A DNA stretch of 64,000 bases from NCBI RefSeq assembly GCF_012395835.1, contig NZ_JAAZSQ010000005.1, positions 113,609 to 177,608 on the forward strand, read 5' to 3'. The notes under the pieces were generated by a model, which was not told the origin of the DNA, did no database searches, and saw only the letters and a program-made list of their open reading frames with translations. The translations under genes were made by a program, and so were the position numbers. Shown here in pieces: positions 17,118 through 24,829 of the stretch. The DNA is from Arthrobacter mobilis (lineage in GTDB: Bacteria; Actinomycetota; Actinomycetes; Actinomycetales; Micrococcaceae). Within the stretch, counting starts at the first letter, position 1. Each line of letters opens with the position of its first letter.

Positions 17118-17753
17118 CTACGCCCGCGCCTGCAGGTCCGCGACGCCGGTCCCGGAGAGGCGGGGGAGGGCGGCGGCGGTGCGCCCGGTCATCAGCAGCA
17201 GGAGGGTGGCAAGGGTGCCGTGCACTTCGCGGCCGGTGCCGACTGCGACGTCCGCGTCCGTGGCCACCAGCCGCAGCCCGGCCAAGCGCCTGCGTGCGCG
17301 GAAGGGCCAGCCCATGTCCCACACCCGGTGGAAGGCCGCCTCGGCGGCGGCCGGCGGCATCGGCCGATCGATTCCCAGCGGTACGGCGATGTCCTGCCCG
17401 TGCACCAGGATGTCCATGTGCAAGTTCGCCACGTTGGTCAGCGGCGGAATGCCGCGGCTGGCCGCGTCCCGGCGCAACTGACCGACGATTTCGCCGGTGG
17501 GCCGCCGGGCGTAGTCGATGGCCAGGTCCCGCCCGTAGGCCCAGAGGTCGCCGCGGGCGCGCAGGACTCCTACGAGCACACTGCCGATGCCCGGGGTATG
17601 CGGGGCCATGGCCACGTGGGCCGCGACGTCGCGCACCCGCCACGCGCTGCACAGCGACTGCGCCTCCCACTGTTCCGGGCTCAGCCGTGCGAGCAGGTCG
17701 GCCAGGCTGAGCCGCTCGGATTCGATGACCGCCCACAGTGCCTCGTCGTCCAC
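17118..17753 (-). CDS. DinB/maleylpyruvate isomerase-family protein
   Basis: A ~211-residue member of the actinobacterial maleylpyruvate isomerase N-terminal (DinB-like, mycothiol-dependent) family. The four-helix-bundle pattern is clear, with SAWRVRDVAAHVA (conserved histidine), NLHMDILVHGQDIA and RRLAGLRLVATD. Such proteins use mycothiol and a divalent metal. GTG 17753 has GGAGG 8 nt upstream, whereas ATG 17786 has none and lies inside a palindrome, so 17753 is preferred. It is divergent from the MarR regulator at 17835, which probably controls it through that palindrome. Confidence 0.8.
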   Translation of the reverse strand: MDDEALWAVIESERLSLADLLARLSPEQWEAQSLCSAWRVRDVAAHVAMAPHTPGIGSVLVGVLRARGDLWAYGRDLAIDYARRPTGEIVGQLRRDAASRGIPPLTNVANLHMDILVHGQDIAVPLGIDRPMPPAAAEAAFHRVWDMGWPFRARRRLAGLRLVATDADVAVGTGREVHGTLATLLLLMTGRTAAALPRLSGTGVADLQARA

Positions 17754-17773
17754 CGCTCCCGCCTCCTCTATAG

Positions 17774-17792
17774 TAGTCAAATGCATTGACTA
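17774..17792. promoter_or_regulatory. TAGTCAA-N5-TTGACTA palindrome, candidate MarR operator
   Basis: A perfect 7-bp inverted repeat with a 5-bp spacer in the divergent region between the DinB-like gene and the MarR gene. Size and position are typical of MarR-family operators. Confidence 0.65.
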
Positions 17793-17834
17793 TTTTCCGC
17801 CGGTCCAGCCTGCGGGGCAAGGGGGTATTCGCCG

Positions 17835-18263
17835 ATGGCCGATCCGAACCTGGGTGTGTTGCTGTTCATCCCGTACCGGCACATGGAGCAGCGCATCATT
17901 GCCGCCCTGAACCGGGCCGGCTACCCGGTGACCGCCGCGCAGGCGCACATCTTCCAGCGCATCAACGACGAAGGCTCCCGCCTGGTGGAGCTGGCCGAGG
18001 CCGCCTCCACCACCAAGCAGAACGCCGGGTTCCTGGTGGACCAGCTCGAGAAGCAGGGCTACGTGGAGCGGGTGCCGGACCCGCGGGACGCCCGGGCCCG
18101 GCTGGTCCGGATCACCGCGCGCGGCCGGGAGGCGGTCGCCGTCGCCGCCGGCGTCGAGGCCGCAATCGAGCGCGAGTGGCGCGAGCACCTGGGCGCGGAC
18201 GAGACGGAACAGCTGCGCGCGGCGCTGCTGCGGCTGCGGCAGATCACTGACCCGTACGCGTAG
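17835..18263 (+). CDS. MarR-family transcriptional regulator
   Basis: A 142-residue MarR regulator. It has an N-terminal dimerisation helix, a winged HTH with RLVELAEAASTTKQNAGFLV and the wing GYVERVPDPRDARARLVR, then a C-terminal helix. It should bind as a dimer to the 19-bp palindrome 43 bp upstream and repress itself and the divergent DinB-like gene. The ligand is unknown. ATG 17835 is preceded by a GC-rich segment without a strong Shine-Dalgarno sequence. Confidence 0.88.
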   Translation: MADPNLGVLLFIPYRHMEQRIIAALNRAGYPVTAAQAHIFQRINDEGSRLVELAEAASTTKQNAGFLVDQLEKQGYVERVPDPRDARARLVRITARGREAVAVAAGVEAAIEREWREHLGADETEQLRAALLRLRQITDPYA

Positions 18264-18332
18264 CCGGCGGCCTGTTCCATATGGAGCGGGCATCGTCCGC
18301 CTTTGGCCCCGCCGTCACCGATGCTTCATGAT

Positions 18333-18361
18333 GCTCCATGGCAGACTGTCTGCCATGGAGC
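18333..18361. repeat. Perfect 13-bp inverted repeat over a start codon
   Basis: Arms GCTCCATGGCAGA and TCTGCCATGGAGC surround a CTG spacer (13 bp each, no mismatch). The right arm contains the ATG at 18355 of the NIF3-like gene. In RNA this would bury the start codon in a stable hairpin. Confidence 0.7.
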
Positions 18362-18702
18362 CCATGGACTGCCTGGTCATCTACGTCCCCACCGAAGCAG
18401 CACCCGCTGTCCGCCAGGCCATCGGCGACGCCGGGGCGGGCCGGCTGGGCAATTACTCGCACTGCTCCTTCAGCCTCGAAGGCACCGGCCGCTTCACCCC
18501 GCTGCCCGGCGCGGCGCCCGCCATCGGCGCCGTCGGCACTCCCGAGGAAGTGGCGGAAACCCGGATCGAGGCGGTTTATCCGCGCTCGCGGCGCGACGCC
18601 GTCGTCGAGGCCGCACTGTCCGCGCACCCGTACGAGACGCCGGCGTTCATGACCTTCCCGGTCGACGCCAGCCGGCCGGGCACAGCAGGCTCCGTGGAGT
18701 AG
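18355..18702 (+). CDS. NIF3/YqfO-like middle domain protein
   Basis: A ~115-residue stand-alone version of the domain inserted in YqfO/NIF3-family proteins (a CutA/PII-like fold). Conserved pieces are VYVPTE-type opening (VIYVPTEAA), GAGRLGNYSHCSFS, EGTGRF.PL and SAHPYETPAF. Its function is unknown; in the full-length family the domain flanks a dimetal hydrolase-like core. ATG 18355 lies in a 13-bp inverted repeat; ATG 18364, three codons on, is the alternative. There is no recognisable Shine-Dalgarno sequence, so translation may be controlled by the hairpin. Confidence 0.75.
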   Translation: MEPMDCLVIYVPTEAAPAVRQAIGDAGAGRLGNYSHCSFSLEGTGRFTPLPGAAPAIGAVGTPEEVAETRIEAVYPRSRRDAVVEAALSAHPYETPAFMTFPVDASRPGTAGSVE

Positions 18703-18816
18703 CGCGGCCAGCTGGAAGTCCGGATCTATGTGACTCTGCCACTCCGGAACTTTGTGGGAGTTGCGGTCGCGTGATGAATGCTTCCTGGCGGGCTGGCGGC
18801 GTGCGGGCCTTCGGGG

Positions 18817-18874
18817 GAGCGCTGGTTGTGGCCAACACCGCGGGGAGGAAAAGCGGGACAAGACCTTGCGCGGC
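18817..18874. repeat. Copy 1 of a ~56-bp dispersed repeat
   Basis: This segment, containing GGTTGTGGCCAACACCG and GGAAAAGCGGGACAAGACCT, recurs at 32492-32547 with only two substitutions and a 2-bp length difference. It lies in a non-coding stretch upstream of the gene at 18930. Confidence 0.7.
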
Positions 18875-18918
18875 CGTCGTAGTTCAGCCGGTACGCAAAG
18901 CGGGGAGGCAGGGCGGCG

Positions 18919-18924
18919 TACCCT
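18919..18924 (+). promoter_or_regulatory. -10 element TACCCT of an apparently leaderless gene
   Basis: TACCCT followed by 5 nt and ATG 18930, the TANNNT-N5-7-ATG pattern seen at several genes here. The adjacent GAGG is too close to the ATG to serve as a normal Shine-Dalgarno sequence. Confidence 0.35.
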
Positions 18925-18929
18925 GAGGT

Positions 18930-19379
18930 ATGGCGACTAATTACGTCCGGGGTGCTTCCATCACCTGTGCCGCATCCCGTGCCGAAATCCAGGACATGCT
19001 CACCAAATACGGGGCCACCGAGTTCCGCTCCGGAGGGGACGGCGGCAGGGCGGCCATCGCCTTCACCGCCGGTAACCGCCGGTACCGTCTGGTCCTGGCC
19101 CTCCCCGGTTCGGCGGGTGGTCCGCAGCAGCACGGGGGGACGGGCCCGGGCGCAAAGTCCAATGAGGACACTTCCCGCCGGTCCTGGCACAAGTTGTCGC
19201 TGCTGATCCGGGCCAAGCTGGAGGCCGTGGACTCGGGCATTGTCACCTTCGATGAGGAGTTCCTGGCCTACATGGTCCTACCCGGCGGGCGCACCGTTTT
19301 CCAGGACGTGGCGCCTGCCATTTCCGCTGCGTACGCCACCGGCGTCCGGACGGCACTTCTTGGCGGGACCGGCAGGTAG
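18930..19379 (+). CDS. Conserved hypothetical protein
   Basis: A 149-residue soluble protein that I recognise only as a type of hypothetical protein found in actinobacteria and their phages. An N-terminal half with AEIQDMLTKYGATEF and a beta-rich segment is followed by a conserved helix and acidic stretch, SLLIRAKLEAVDSGIVTFDE, and LPGGRTVFQDVAPAI. No catalytic motif is visible. It is followed by a small helical protein gene 49 bp on. Its function is unknown. Confidence 0.65.
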   Translation: MATNYVRGASITCAASRAEIQDMLTKYGATEFRSGGDGGRAAIAFTAGNRRYRLVLALPGSAGGPQQHGGTGPGAKSNEDTSRRSWHKLSLLIRAKLEAVDSGIVTFDEEFLAYMVLPGGRTVFQDVAPAISAAYATGVRTALLGGTGR

Positions 19380-19428
19380 CCAGGCTCAAGGCCCACATTT
19401 CCGCAACGTCAACCAACCAGGCAGGGGC

Positions 19429-19671
19429 ATGGGCATGAACGAGTCCGAGGCGTCACTGATCATCAAGGCCGGAGCAGAGCTGCTCTTGGCGGCATCCGCC
19501 GATCCCCGGTCGAATGAAGGCTACGTTGCGGTGAAAGCCAATATCGCGATGGCCCTGGACAACATAGCGCAGGCGCTTCACAACTTTGAGGCCGCCGTTG
19601 CCACAGCTGACCGCTCAACCGGCTGGGTCCAGGACCTGAACCGCGTGGCGGATGACTTAAGGGAGAGATAA
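19429..19671 (+). CDS. Small helical hypothetical protein
   Basis: An 80-residue protein, largely predicted helical (ASLIIKAGAELLLAASAD, VAVKANIAMALDNIAQALHN). Codon use is typical of the genome. AGGCAGGGG lies just before ATG 19429; ATG 19435, two codons on, is equally possible. It follows the hypothetical gene at 18930 on the same strand. No known domain was recognised. Confidence 0.55.
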   Translation: MGMNESEASLIIKAGAELLLAASADPRSNEGYVAVKANIAMALDNIAQALHNFEAAVATADRSTGWVQDLNRVADDLRER

Positions 19672-19710
19672 AAAAGCATCCTGCGAGCTGCCCGCAGCCT
19701 GGCAAATCCC

Positions 19711-19736
19711 GGCGGCCCCGGAAACCCGGGACCGCC
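19711..19736. terminator. Hairpin between convergent genes
   Basis: Arms GGCGGCCCCGG and CCGGGACCGCC pair with one mismatch around an AAAC loop, between the + strand small gene and the - strand ABC operon. It probably serves both directions. Confidence 0.45.
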
Positions 19737-19801
19737 GCCTGTCCCGGCCCGGAGCACGTACGGGCATGCCTTCAATCCGCCCGGGACGTTCCCGACGCGG
19801 T

Positions 19802-21238
19802 TCAGGCCGGTGTCTTCGCCAGCCGGGAGGTGCTGGTGTCCTGTCCGAGCTGAAGCCGCCGGCCGGCGACCGCGTGGGCGAGGGACTCGTCGTGGGTGAC
19901 CAGCACCAGGGCGCAGTCCTGGCGGTCCACCTGCTCCATCAGGGCGCAGATGGTTTCCTCCTGGGTGATGAGGTCCAGGCGCGAGGTGGGCTCATCGGCG
20001 AAGAGCAGGGCGGGCTCGAGCAGCATGGCGCGTATGACGGCGAGGCGCTGCAGTTCCCCTCCGGAGACCTGCCCGGGCAGCCGGCCGAGGAGTTCGGGCT
20101 GGAGGCGGAGGGCTGGGAGCAGCTCGTCGAGTCGGGCCGGGTCGAGCCGGTGGCGGCGCAGGAGGTCCCGGAAGCCGTCGCCGAGCGTTGCCCGGGGCGG
20201 GAAGGCAAGTGCCGGGTCCTGGTAGAGCTTTTGCAGCCGCCCTACGCCCAGCTCCGCGGCGTGGCTGACCTGGCCAACGTCCGGCGCGGTGAGGCGGAGC
20301 AGGATATTGCCCAGCGTCGTCTTCCCGCAGCCGCTGGGTCCGCTGATCGCGAGCCGCTCCCCGGCGCGGACGGCGACGGAGAGGTCGGAGAAGAGGGTGC
20401 GGCCGCCGAACGACTTGGCCAAGCCCCTTCCCGAGACGAGGCGGGGCGCCTCCGCAGCCGGTGCCGTCCTGTCCATCCACGGGTAGGTCCAGTGGGACGG
20501 CTCGGCGGCAATGAGCCGCTGGGTGTAGGAGTGGGACGGTTCGGCGAGGACCTGTCCGGCCGGGCCGTGTTCGACGACAGTGGCGTCTCTCATGACCAGG
20601 ACCTCGCCGCCGAGCTGGCGCGCGAGCTCGAGGTCGTGCGTGATGGTCAGGAGGATCCCTCCGACCTCCACGTGCCGGCCCAGAAGGGCAGCCAGCTCGT
20701 CCCGCGCCCCCACATCGAGGCCCTTGGACGGTTCGTCGGCGATGAGCACCGAGGCCTGGCCGATGGTGGCTGCCGCGAATGCGGCCCGCTGCGCCATCCC
20801 GCCGGAGAGGGTGTGGGGGTACGCCTGGGCGGAGGCGCCGAGCCCGAGCGCCTTCAGCAGGGTGCCCGCGGCGGAGCGCGCCTCCCGGCGGCGGGCGGGG
20901 AAGCCGGGGAACCCTTCGGCCACCTGGCCTCCGACCCTCATGGTGGGATCGAGGGCGAGGACCGGCTCCTGCGGCAGCAGGGCCAGGGTCCTGCCCCACA
21001 GGCGGCGGCGGTTCGCCATGTCCGCGATGTCGAGGACCTGCCCGTCGATCAGCAGGCTTCCCCGGGCCGTGAGCTCCGGCGGCAAGGTGCCCATGATCGT
21101 GTGGGCGAGCAGGGACTTCCCCGAGCCGCTCTCGCCGACGATCGTGACGGGGCGCCGGGGTTGCAGTTCCAGCTCCGGGACGTCGACGAGGGTCCGGCCC
21201 CGGTGGGTGACGGTAAGGTCCTTCACGTGCAGGTTCAC
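19802..21238 (-). CDS. Fused DppD-DppF-type ABC ATPase
   Basis: A 478-residue protein with two complete ABC ATPase domains, the last gene of a dipeptide/nickel-type importer. Domain 1 (residues ~1-230) has GESGSGKS, LSGGMAQR and LIADEPSKGLD. Domain 2 (~250-478) has GPSGCGKT, VSGGELQR and LFADEPTSRLD. Most dipeptide systems encode the two ATPases separately, so this is a natural fusion. GTG 21238 overlaps the permease stop (GTGA). Given the Zur-like box upstream of the operon, it is likely part of zinc or zincophore uptake. Confidence 0.88.
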   Translation of the reverse strand: MNLHVKDLTVTHRGRTLVDVPELELQPRRPVTIVGESGSGKSLLAHTIMGTLPPELTARGSLLIDGQVLDIADMANRRRLWGRTLALLPQEPVLALDPTMRVGGQVAEGFPGFPARRREARSAAGTLLKALGLGASAQAYPHTLSGGMAQRAAFAAATIGQASVLIADEPSKGLDVGARDELAALLGRHVEVGGILLTITHDLELARQLGGEVLVMRDATVVEHGPAGQVLAEPSHSYTQRLIAAEPSHWTYPWMDRTAPAAEAPRLVSGRGLAKSFGGRTLFSDLSVAVRAGERLAISGPSGCGKTTLGNILLRLTAPDVGQVSHAAELGVGRLQKLYQDPALAFPPRATLGDGFRDLLRRHRLDPARLDELLPALRLQPELLGRLPGQVSGGELQRLAVIRAMLLEPALLFADEPTSRLDLITQEETICALMEQVDRQDCALVLVTHDESLAHAVAGRRLQLGQDTSTSRLAKTPA

Positions 21239-22107
21239 GGGGTCTCCTTGCTGCGCAGGCCCAGGAGCCCGGCGAGGGTGGCTGCGAGGACCAGGACGGG
21301 AGCCAGGGACATCCAAGGTGCCTCGGAGTAGAAGGGGAAGGCCTCGGTGATCATCAGGCCCAGCTCCGGGGTGGGCGGCTTGAGCCCCACCCCGACGAAG
21401 CCGAGAGTGGACAGGGCCAGGACCGACGATCCGATGCCGAAGGCGGCCATGGTCGCGAGCAGGGGCCGCAGCTCGGGCCAGAGGTGGCGCCGGACGATGT
21501 GGACGGTGCCGAGCCCGAGCAGGCCTGCGGCCTCGACTGCGGGCCCGGCGAGCACCAGGGCACTGCGGGCATGCACGAGGCGGAAGTACTCCACCCACTG
21601 GGCCAGCGCCAGTCCGAGGTAGAGCGTCCACAGGGCCCCGTCGGCCAGGGCCGAGAAAATCAGGACGATCAGGAGCGCCGGGATGGCGATGAGCGCCTCC
21701 GAGAGGCCGCGCAGCGCCACGTCGAGCCAGCCGCCGCGCCAGGCAGCGGCGATGCCCGCGACGGCTCCCGCCGTCAGCGCGGTGGCCACGCACAGGAGGG
21801 CCAGCAGCAGCGACAGTTGCGTGGCGTGGGCCAGCCGCGCGATGACACTGCGGCCGAGGTGGTCCCGGCCAAGCGGCTCGGCCAGGCTCGGGGTCTCGAG
21901 GAAGCGGGAGAGGTCCTGGACCGCGTGATCCGGCCAGACCAGGGGCCCGGCCAGAGCGAAGGCAGCGAGCAGGGCCAGGAGCGCCAGTGCCAGGCGCTGG
22001 CCGAGGCTCCGGGTGCTGTGCCAGGTGCGCCAGCGCCGGCCGGGTGCTGGGCTGGGGTGCGCAGTCGCCGGCCCCGTGGCGGTCGGGATTGCAGACAGCG
22101 AGGTCAC
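21235..22107 (-). CDS. ABC permease, DppC/NikC type
   Basis: A 290-residue inner-membrane permease. It has a proline-rich N-terminal cytoplasmic tail, then about six helices. The EAA-type loop is visible as EAAGLLGLGTVHIVRRHLWP, and the DppC-like GRDHLGRSVIARL lies before the core. GTG 22107 overlaps the upstream permease stop by 4 bp, and its own stop overlaps the fused ATPase start by 4 bp. It partners the DppB-type permease encoded at 22104. Confidence 0.87.
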   Translation of the reverse strand: MTSLSAIPTATGPATAHPSPAPGRRWRTWHSTRSLGQRLALALLALLAAFALAGPLVWPDHAVQDLSRFLETPSLAEPLGRDHLGRSVIARLAHATQLSLLLALLCVATALTAGAVAGIAAAWRGGWLDVALRGLSEALIAIPALLIVLIFSALADGALWTLYLGLALAQWVEYFRLVHARSALVLAGPAVEAAGLLGLGTVHIVRRHLWPELRPLLATMAAFGIGSSVLALSTLGFVGVGLKPPTPELGLMITEAFPFYSEAPWMSLAPVLVLAATLAGLLGLRSKETP

Positions 22108-23102
22108 TGGAAGGCCTTCCGGTTGCGGGGTCGGGGGTCGGCGGCGAGGCCGGCCAGATCGGCAGCGGTGTTGATGGCCACCACGAGGAGTGCCAGGGCC
22201 AGGGCGGAGGCCTGGATCATGGGCAGGTCCCGCCAGAAGACCGCGTGGACGAGCGCGTGCCCGAGCCCGGGCCAGCCGAAGAGGCTTTCGATGACGACGA
22301 CCCCCTCGATGAGGATCAGCGCCTGCACGCCCAGGTACGCGATGAGCGTGACGCCGGCGTTCCTGAGGACGTGGCGGAGGTACACCAGCCGTGCTGACAG
22401 CCCTTTGGTGCGGGCGAAGCCGACGTAGTCGGAGGCCAGGATGCCGGCGATGGTGTCGCGGGAGACGCGGGCGAACAGGGCCGCGAGGCCGATCGCCAGA
22501 GTCAGCGCTGGCAGGATGATGCTGCCGCCATCGCCGTGCCCGGCGGCGGGCAGGACCCCGAGATGGACGGAGAAGACCAGGATCAAGGCCAGGCCCAGCA
22601 GGAACGGGGGGAAGGCCCTGGCTAGGGTGACGCCCGCGTCGGTGGCCCTGTCCACCAGCCCGCCGGGGTGGCGGGCGGCGAAGGCGCCGGCAGCGGTGCC
22701 GAAGGCGCAAGCCAGCAGCAGTGCGGCTGCGGCCAGCTGGAGGCTGGCAGCGAGGGAGAGCCCGAGCTCGTCGCCGACGTCGGCGTTCGTCACCAGGGAC
22801 TTCCCCAGGTCCAGGCGGGCGACGTCGGCCCACCAGCCGAACAGCTGCTGCCAGGCCGGCTGGTCCAGGCCCAGATCGGCGCGGACGGCTGCCGCGGAGG
22901 AGGCCGTCACCGCGTCATAGCCGTACCGGCCGGCCGCGATGCGGAACGCGATGTCCCCGGGCAGGCTTTGCACGATGGCGAAGCATGCAGTGGAGACGAG
23001 CAGGACGACGCCCACGGCCTGCAGCGCGCGGCGGCGCAGCACGGCCGCCAGCGGAGCCAGACGAGCCTTCACCGGGGGAGCTGCGTCGAGTTGGGCGCTC
23101 AC
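22104..23102 (-). CDS. ABC permease, DppB/NikB type
   Basis: A 332-residue inner-membrane permease with six predicted helices. It has the DppB-like N-terminal LPGDIAFRIAAGRYGYDAV and the loop VGFARTKGLSARLVYLRHVL just before the helices that contact the ATPase. GTG 23102 overlaps the binding-protein stop by GTGA and is preferred; an ATG lies four codons upstream. With the DppC-type partner it forms the transmembrane channel of the importer. Confidence 0.87.
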   Translation of the reverse strand: MSAQLDAAPPVKARLAPLAAVLRRRALQAVGVVLLVSTACFAIVQSLPGDIAFRIAAGRYGYDAVTASSAAAVRADLGLDQPAWQQLFGWWADVARLDLGKSLVTNADVGDELGLSLAASLQLAAAALLLACAFGTAAGAFAARHPGGLVDRATDAGVTLARAFPPFLLGLALILVFSVHLGVLPAAGHGDGGSIILPALTLAIGLAALFARVSRDTIAGILASDYVGFARTKGLSARLVYLRHVLRNAGVTLIAYLGVQALILIEGVVVIESLFGWPGLGHALVHAVFWRDLPMIQASALALALLVVAINTAADLAGLAADPRPRNRKAFQ

Positions 23103-24652
23103 TTCTGTGCCCACGAGAGTTCCGAGATACGCCAGGAGCGCTCCAGCGGGTCCAGCTCGAGGCCCTCGACCCGGTCGTTGACGATGGCGCTCTGCCGGTA
23201 CCAGGCCACGGGGATGACGGGCAGTTCCGTGTGCAGGATGCGGGCGGCGGTCTCGCGCCCGTCCTCGGCGGCCTGCCCGTCCGCGCCCCGGGCCAGGTCA
23301 TTCAGGGCAGCGGTGAGTTCGGGGTTGTTCCAGCCCATGGCACCCCAGTCGGATCCCTCCGGAGCGAAGTCGCCGGCCAGGGTCACGAGCGGGTCCGGGA
23401 CCAGGGCGAAGTTGCGCGTGAAGAGGGCGAGCTCGAGGGTGCCGTCCTGGTGTGCGGCCGGGATCTCACTGGAGTTGCCGATCCTGACGTCCACCACAAT
23501 GCCCACCTCCCGCAGCGCCGCCTGCACGGCGGTGGCAAGCACGGGGAGCTCGGGCCGGTCCGGGAAGGTGCGGAGACTGACCTCGAAGCGCCGGCCGTCC
23601 CTGACCAGCACCCCGTCCGCACCCGGGGTCCATCCGGCTTCCGCCAGCAGGGCCTTGGCTGCTTCGGCGTCATGCGCCAGCGGATCGAGCGACTCCTGGT
23701 GCCAGTCCTGGAGCGAGGGCGGGAACAGCTGGGTGGCGGCCATCTCGGGATCGCGCAGGAGCGCCTCGGCCATCGACTTCCGGTCCAGGGCCGTGCTCAG
23801 CGCCTGGCGGACGTGGAGGTCGCCGAGGATCTCGTGCCCGGCGTTGGCCTTCAGCAGGATTGAGCGGGGGAGCGTGACGGCCTCGATCTCCACGCCCTCG
23901 TTCTGCTGGAGGCGCTGCAGGCTTACCGGGTCCATGCCGAAGGTCACATCGGCCTGTCCGCTCTCGGCCATCAGCGCCCGGCTTTCCGCACGCCCCACGG
24001 CCTGGTAGGTCACTTCCCGGATCACCGGCTTCTCTCCCTGCCATTGCTCGAAGGCGGTCAGTTCGATGCCGGAGGGCTGCTGGAGCCGCTCCACGCGGTA
24101 CGGGCCGGAGCCGATGACCTCGGTGACAGCCCGGTCCGGTCCATACGAGGCCGGCGCCAGGATCTGGGTGCTCGTGTGCGCGAGCACTGCCGCCAGCGGG
24201 GCGAAAGGCTTGGTCAGTTCGACCGTGACCGTGCCGCCGTCGGCGGTGACTGCCTTCACCGGAACATCCGCCAGCGGGCTCTCCTTGCTCCGGGCGGTCT
24301 CCAGGGCGGCCTTGACCGCTTCGGCCGTCACGGCCGTGCCGTCGTGGAAGAGCGCATCGGGGCGGATTGTGAAGCGCCAGGTGAGCCGGTCCTCCGACGT
24401 CTCCCACCCGGTGGCCAGCCCCGGCTGCAGGGCGCCGTCCGTGCTGGCTTCGACCAGGGTTTCGGCGACCTGGAGCCGGGTGAAGAACCCTCCGCTGGTG
24501 GCCGGGTCGATGCTGTGCACCTCGAACGGCCCGACGACCTTCAACGGGCCGTCCGCGGCCTGCCCGCCCGTCCCGCCGTCGCCTGCGCATCCGGCCAGCA
24601 ATCCCGCCACGAGCACGGACGCTCCCGCCGCCCTGAGCCGCTTCCACACCAT
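23099..24652 (-). CDS. Family 5 solute-binding lipoprotein (nickel/dipeptide type)
   Basis: A 517-residue extracellular binding protein of the SBP_bac_5 family, first gene of the importer. The signal peptide ends in the lipobox LLAGC, with the lipidated cysteine at residue 22. The mature part begins with VVGPFEVHSIDPATSGGF and contains the family's TWRFTIRPDALFHDGT segment. AAGGAC precedes ATG 24652 by about 8 nt. A Zur-like palindrome lies 38 bp upstream, and the divergent neighbour is znuA. The ligand could be a zinc-chelating metallophore, a peptide or nickel; zincophore is inferred from regulation only. Confidence 0.87.
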   Translation of the reverse strand: MVWKRLRAAGASVLVAGLLAGCAGDGGTGGQAADGPLKVVGPFEVHSIDPATSGGFFTRLQVAETLVEASTDGALQPGLATGWETSEDRLTWRFTIRPDALFHDGTAVTAEAVKAALETARSKESPLADVPVKAVTADGGTVTVELTKPFAPLAAVLAHTSTQILAPASYGPDRAVTEVIGSGPYRVERLQQPSGIELTAFEQWQGEKPVIREVTYQAVGRAESRALMAESGQADVTFGMDPVSLQRLQQNEGVEIEAVTLPRSILLKANAGHEILGDLHVRQALSTALDRKSMAEALLRDPEMAATQLFPPSLQDWHQESLDPLAHDAEAAKALLAEAGWTPGADGVLVRDGRRFEVSLRTFPDRPELPVLATAVQAALREVGIVVDVRIGNSSEIPAAHQDGTLELALFTRNFALVPDPLVTLAGDFAPEGSDWGAMGWNNPELTAALNDLARGADGQAAEDGRETAARILHTELPVIPVAWYRQSAIVNDRVEGLELDPLERSWRISELSWAQK

Positions 24653-24690
24653 TTCCAGTCCTTTCGGTAAATGAACCTGCGCCACACTAA

Positions 24691-24705
24691 TGAAAATAAG
24701 TCTCA
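24691..24705. promoter_or_regulatory. zur box: Zur-like box upstream of the binding-protein operon
   Basis: Read on the minus strand, TGAGACTTATTTTCA fits the actinobacterial Zur pattern TGAnAATnnTTnTCA at most positions and is embedded in the imperfect palindrome TAATGA...TCATTA. A possible minus-strand promoter TTGCTA-N17-TAGTGT overlaps it. Confidence 0.65.
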
Positions 24706-24792
24706 TTAGCAATCTGGGTGCCGACAGCGGCGGTGCAGCATCCTGCAGGGCGGCCCTGTCCGGACGTGCCGGCGGCGGCCTGCCGACCCAAA

Positions 24793-24821
24793 TTGACAAC
24801 GGTTCTCACTTTATTGAGAAT
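24793..24821 (+). promoter_or_regulatory. Leaderless znuA promoter
   Basis: A perfect -35 TTGACA at 24793-24798, exactly 17 bp, then -10 GAGAAT at 24816-24821. ATG 24829 starts 7 nt after the -10, so the transcript should begin at or next to the start codon. No Shine-Dalgarno sequence is present. Both promoter elements lie inside Zur-like boxes. Confidence 0.65.
24794..24808. promoter_or_regulatory. zur box: Zur-like box 1 of znuA
   Basis: TGACAACGGTTCTCA, a 15-bp imperfect palindrome that covers most of the -35 element of znuA. Confidence 0.65.
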
Positions 24822-24829
24822 CGTTGTCA
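24815..24829. promoter_or_regulatory. zur box: Zur-like box 2 of znuA
   Basis: TGAGAATCGTTGTCA, which is nearly the reverse complement of box 1. It overlaps the -10 element and ends on the first base of the znuA start codon. Confidence 0.7.
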
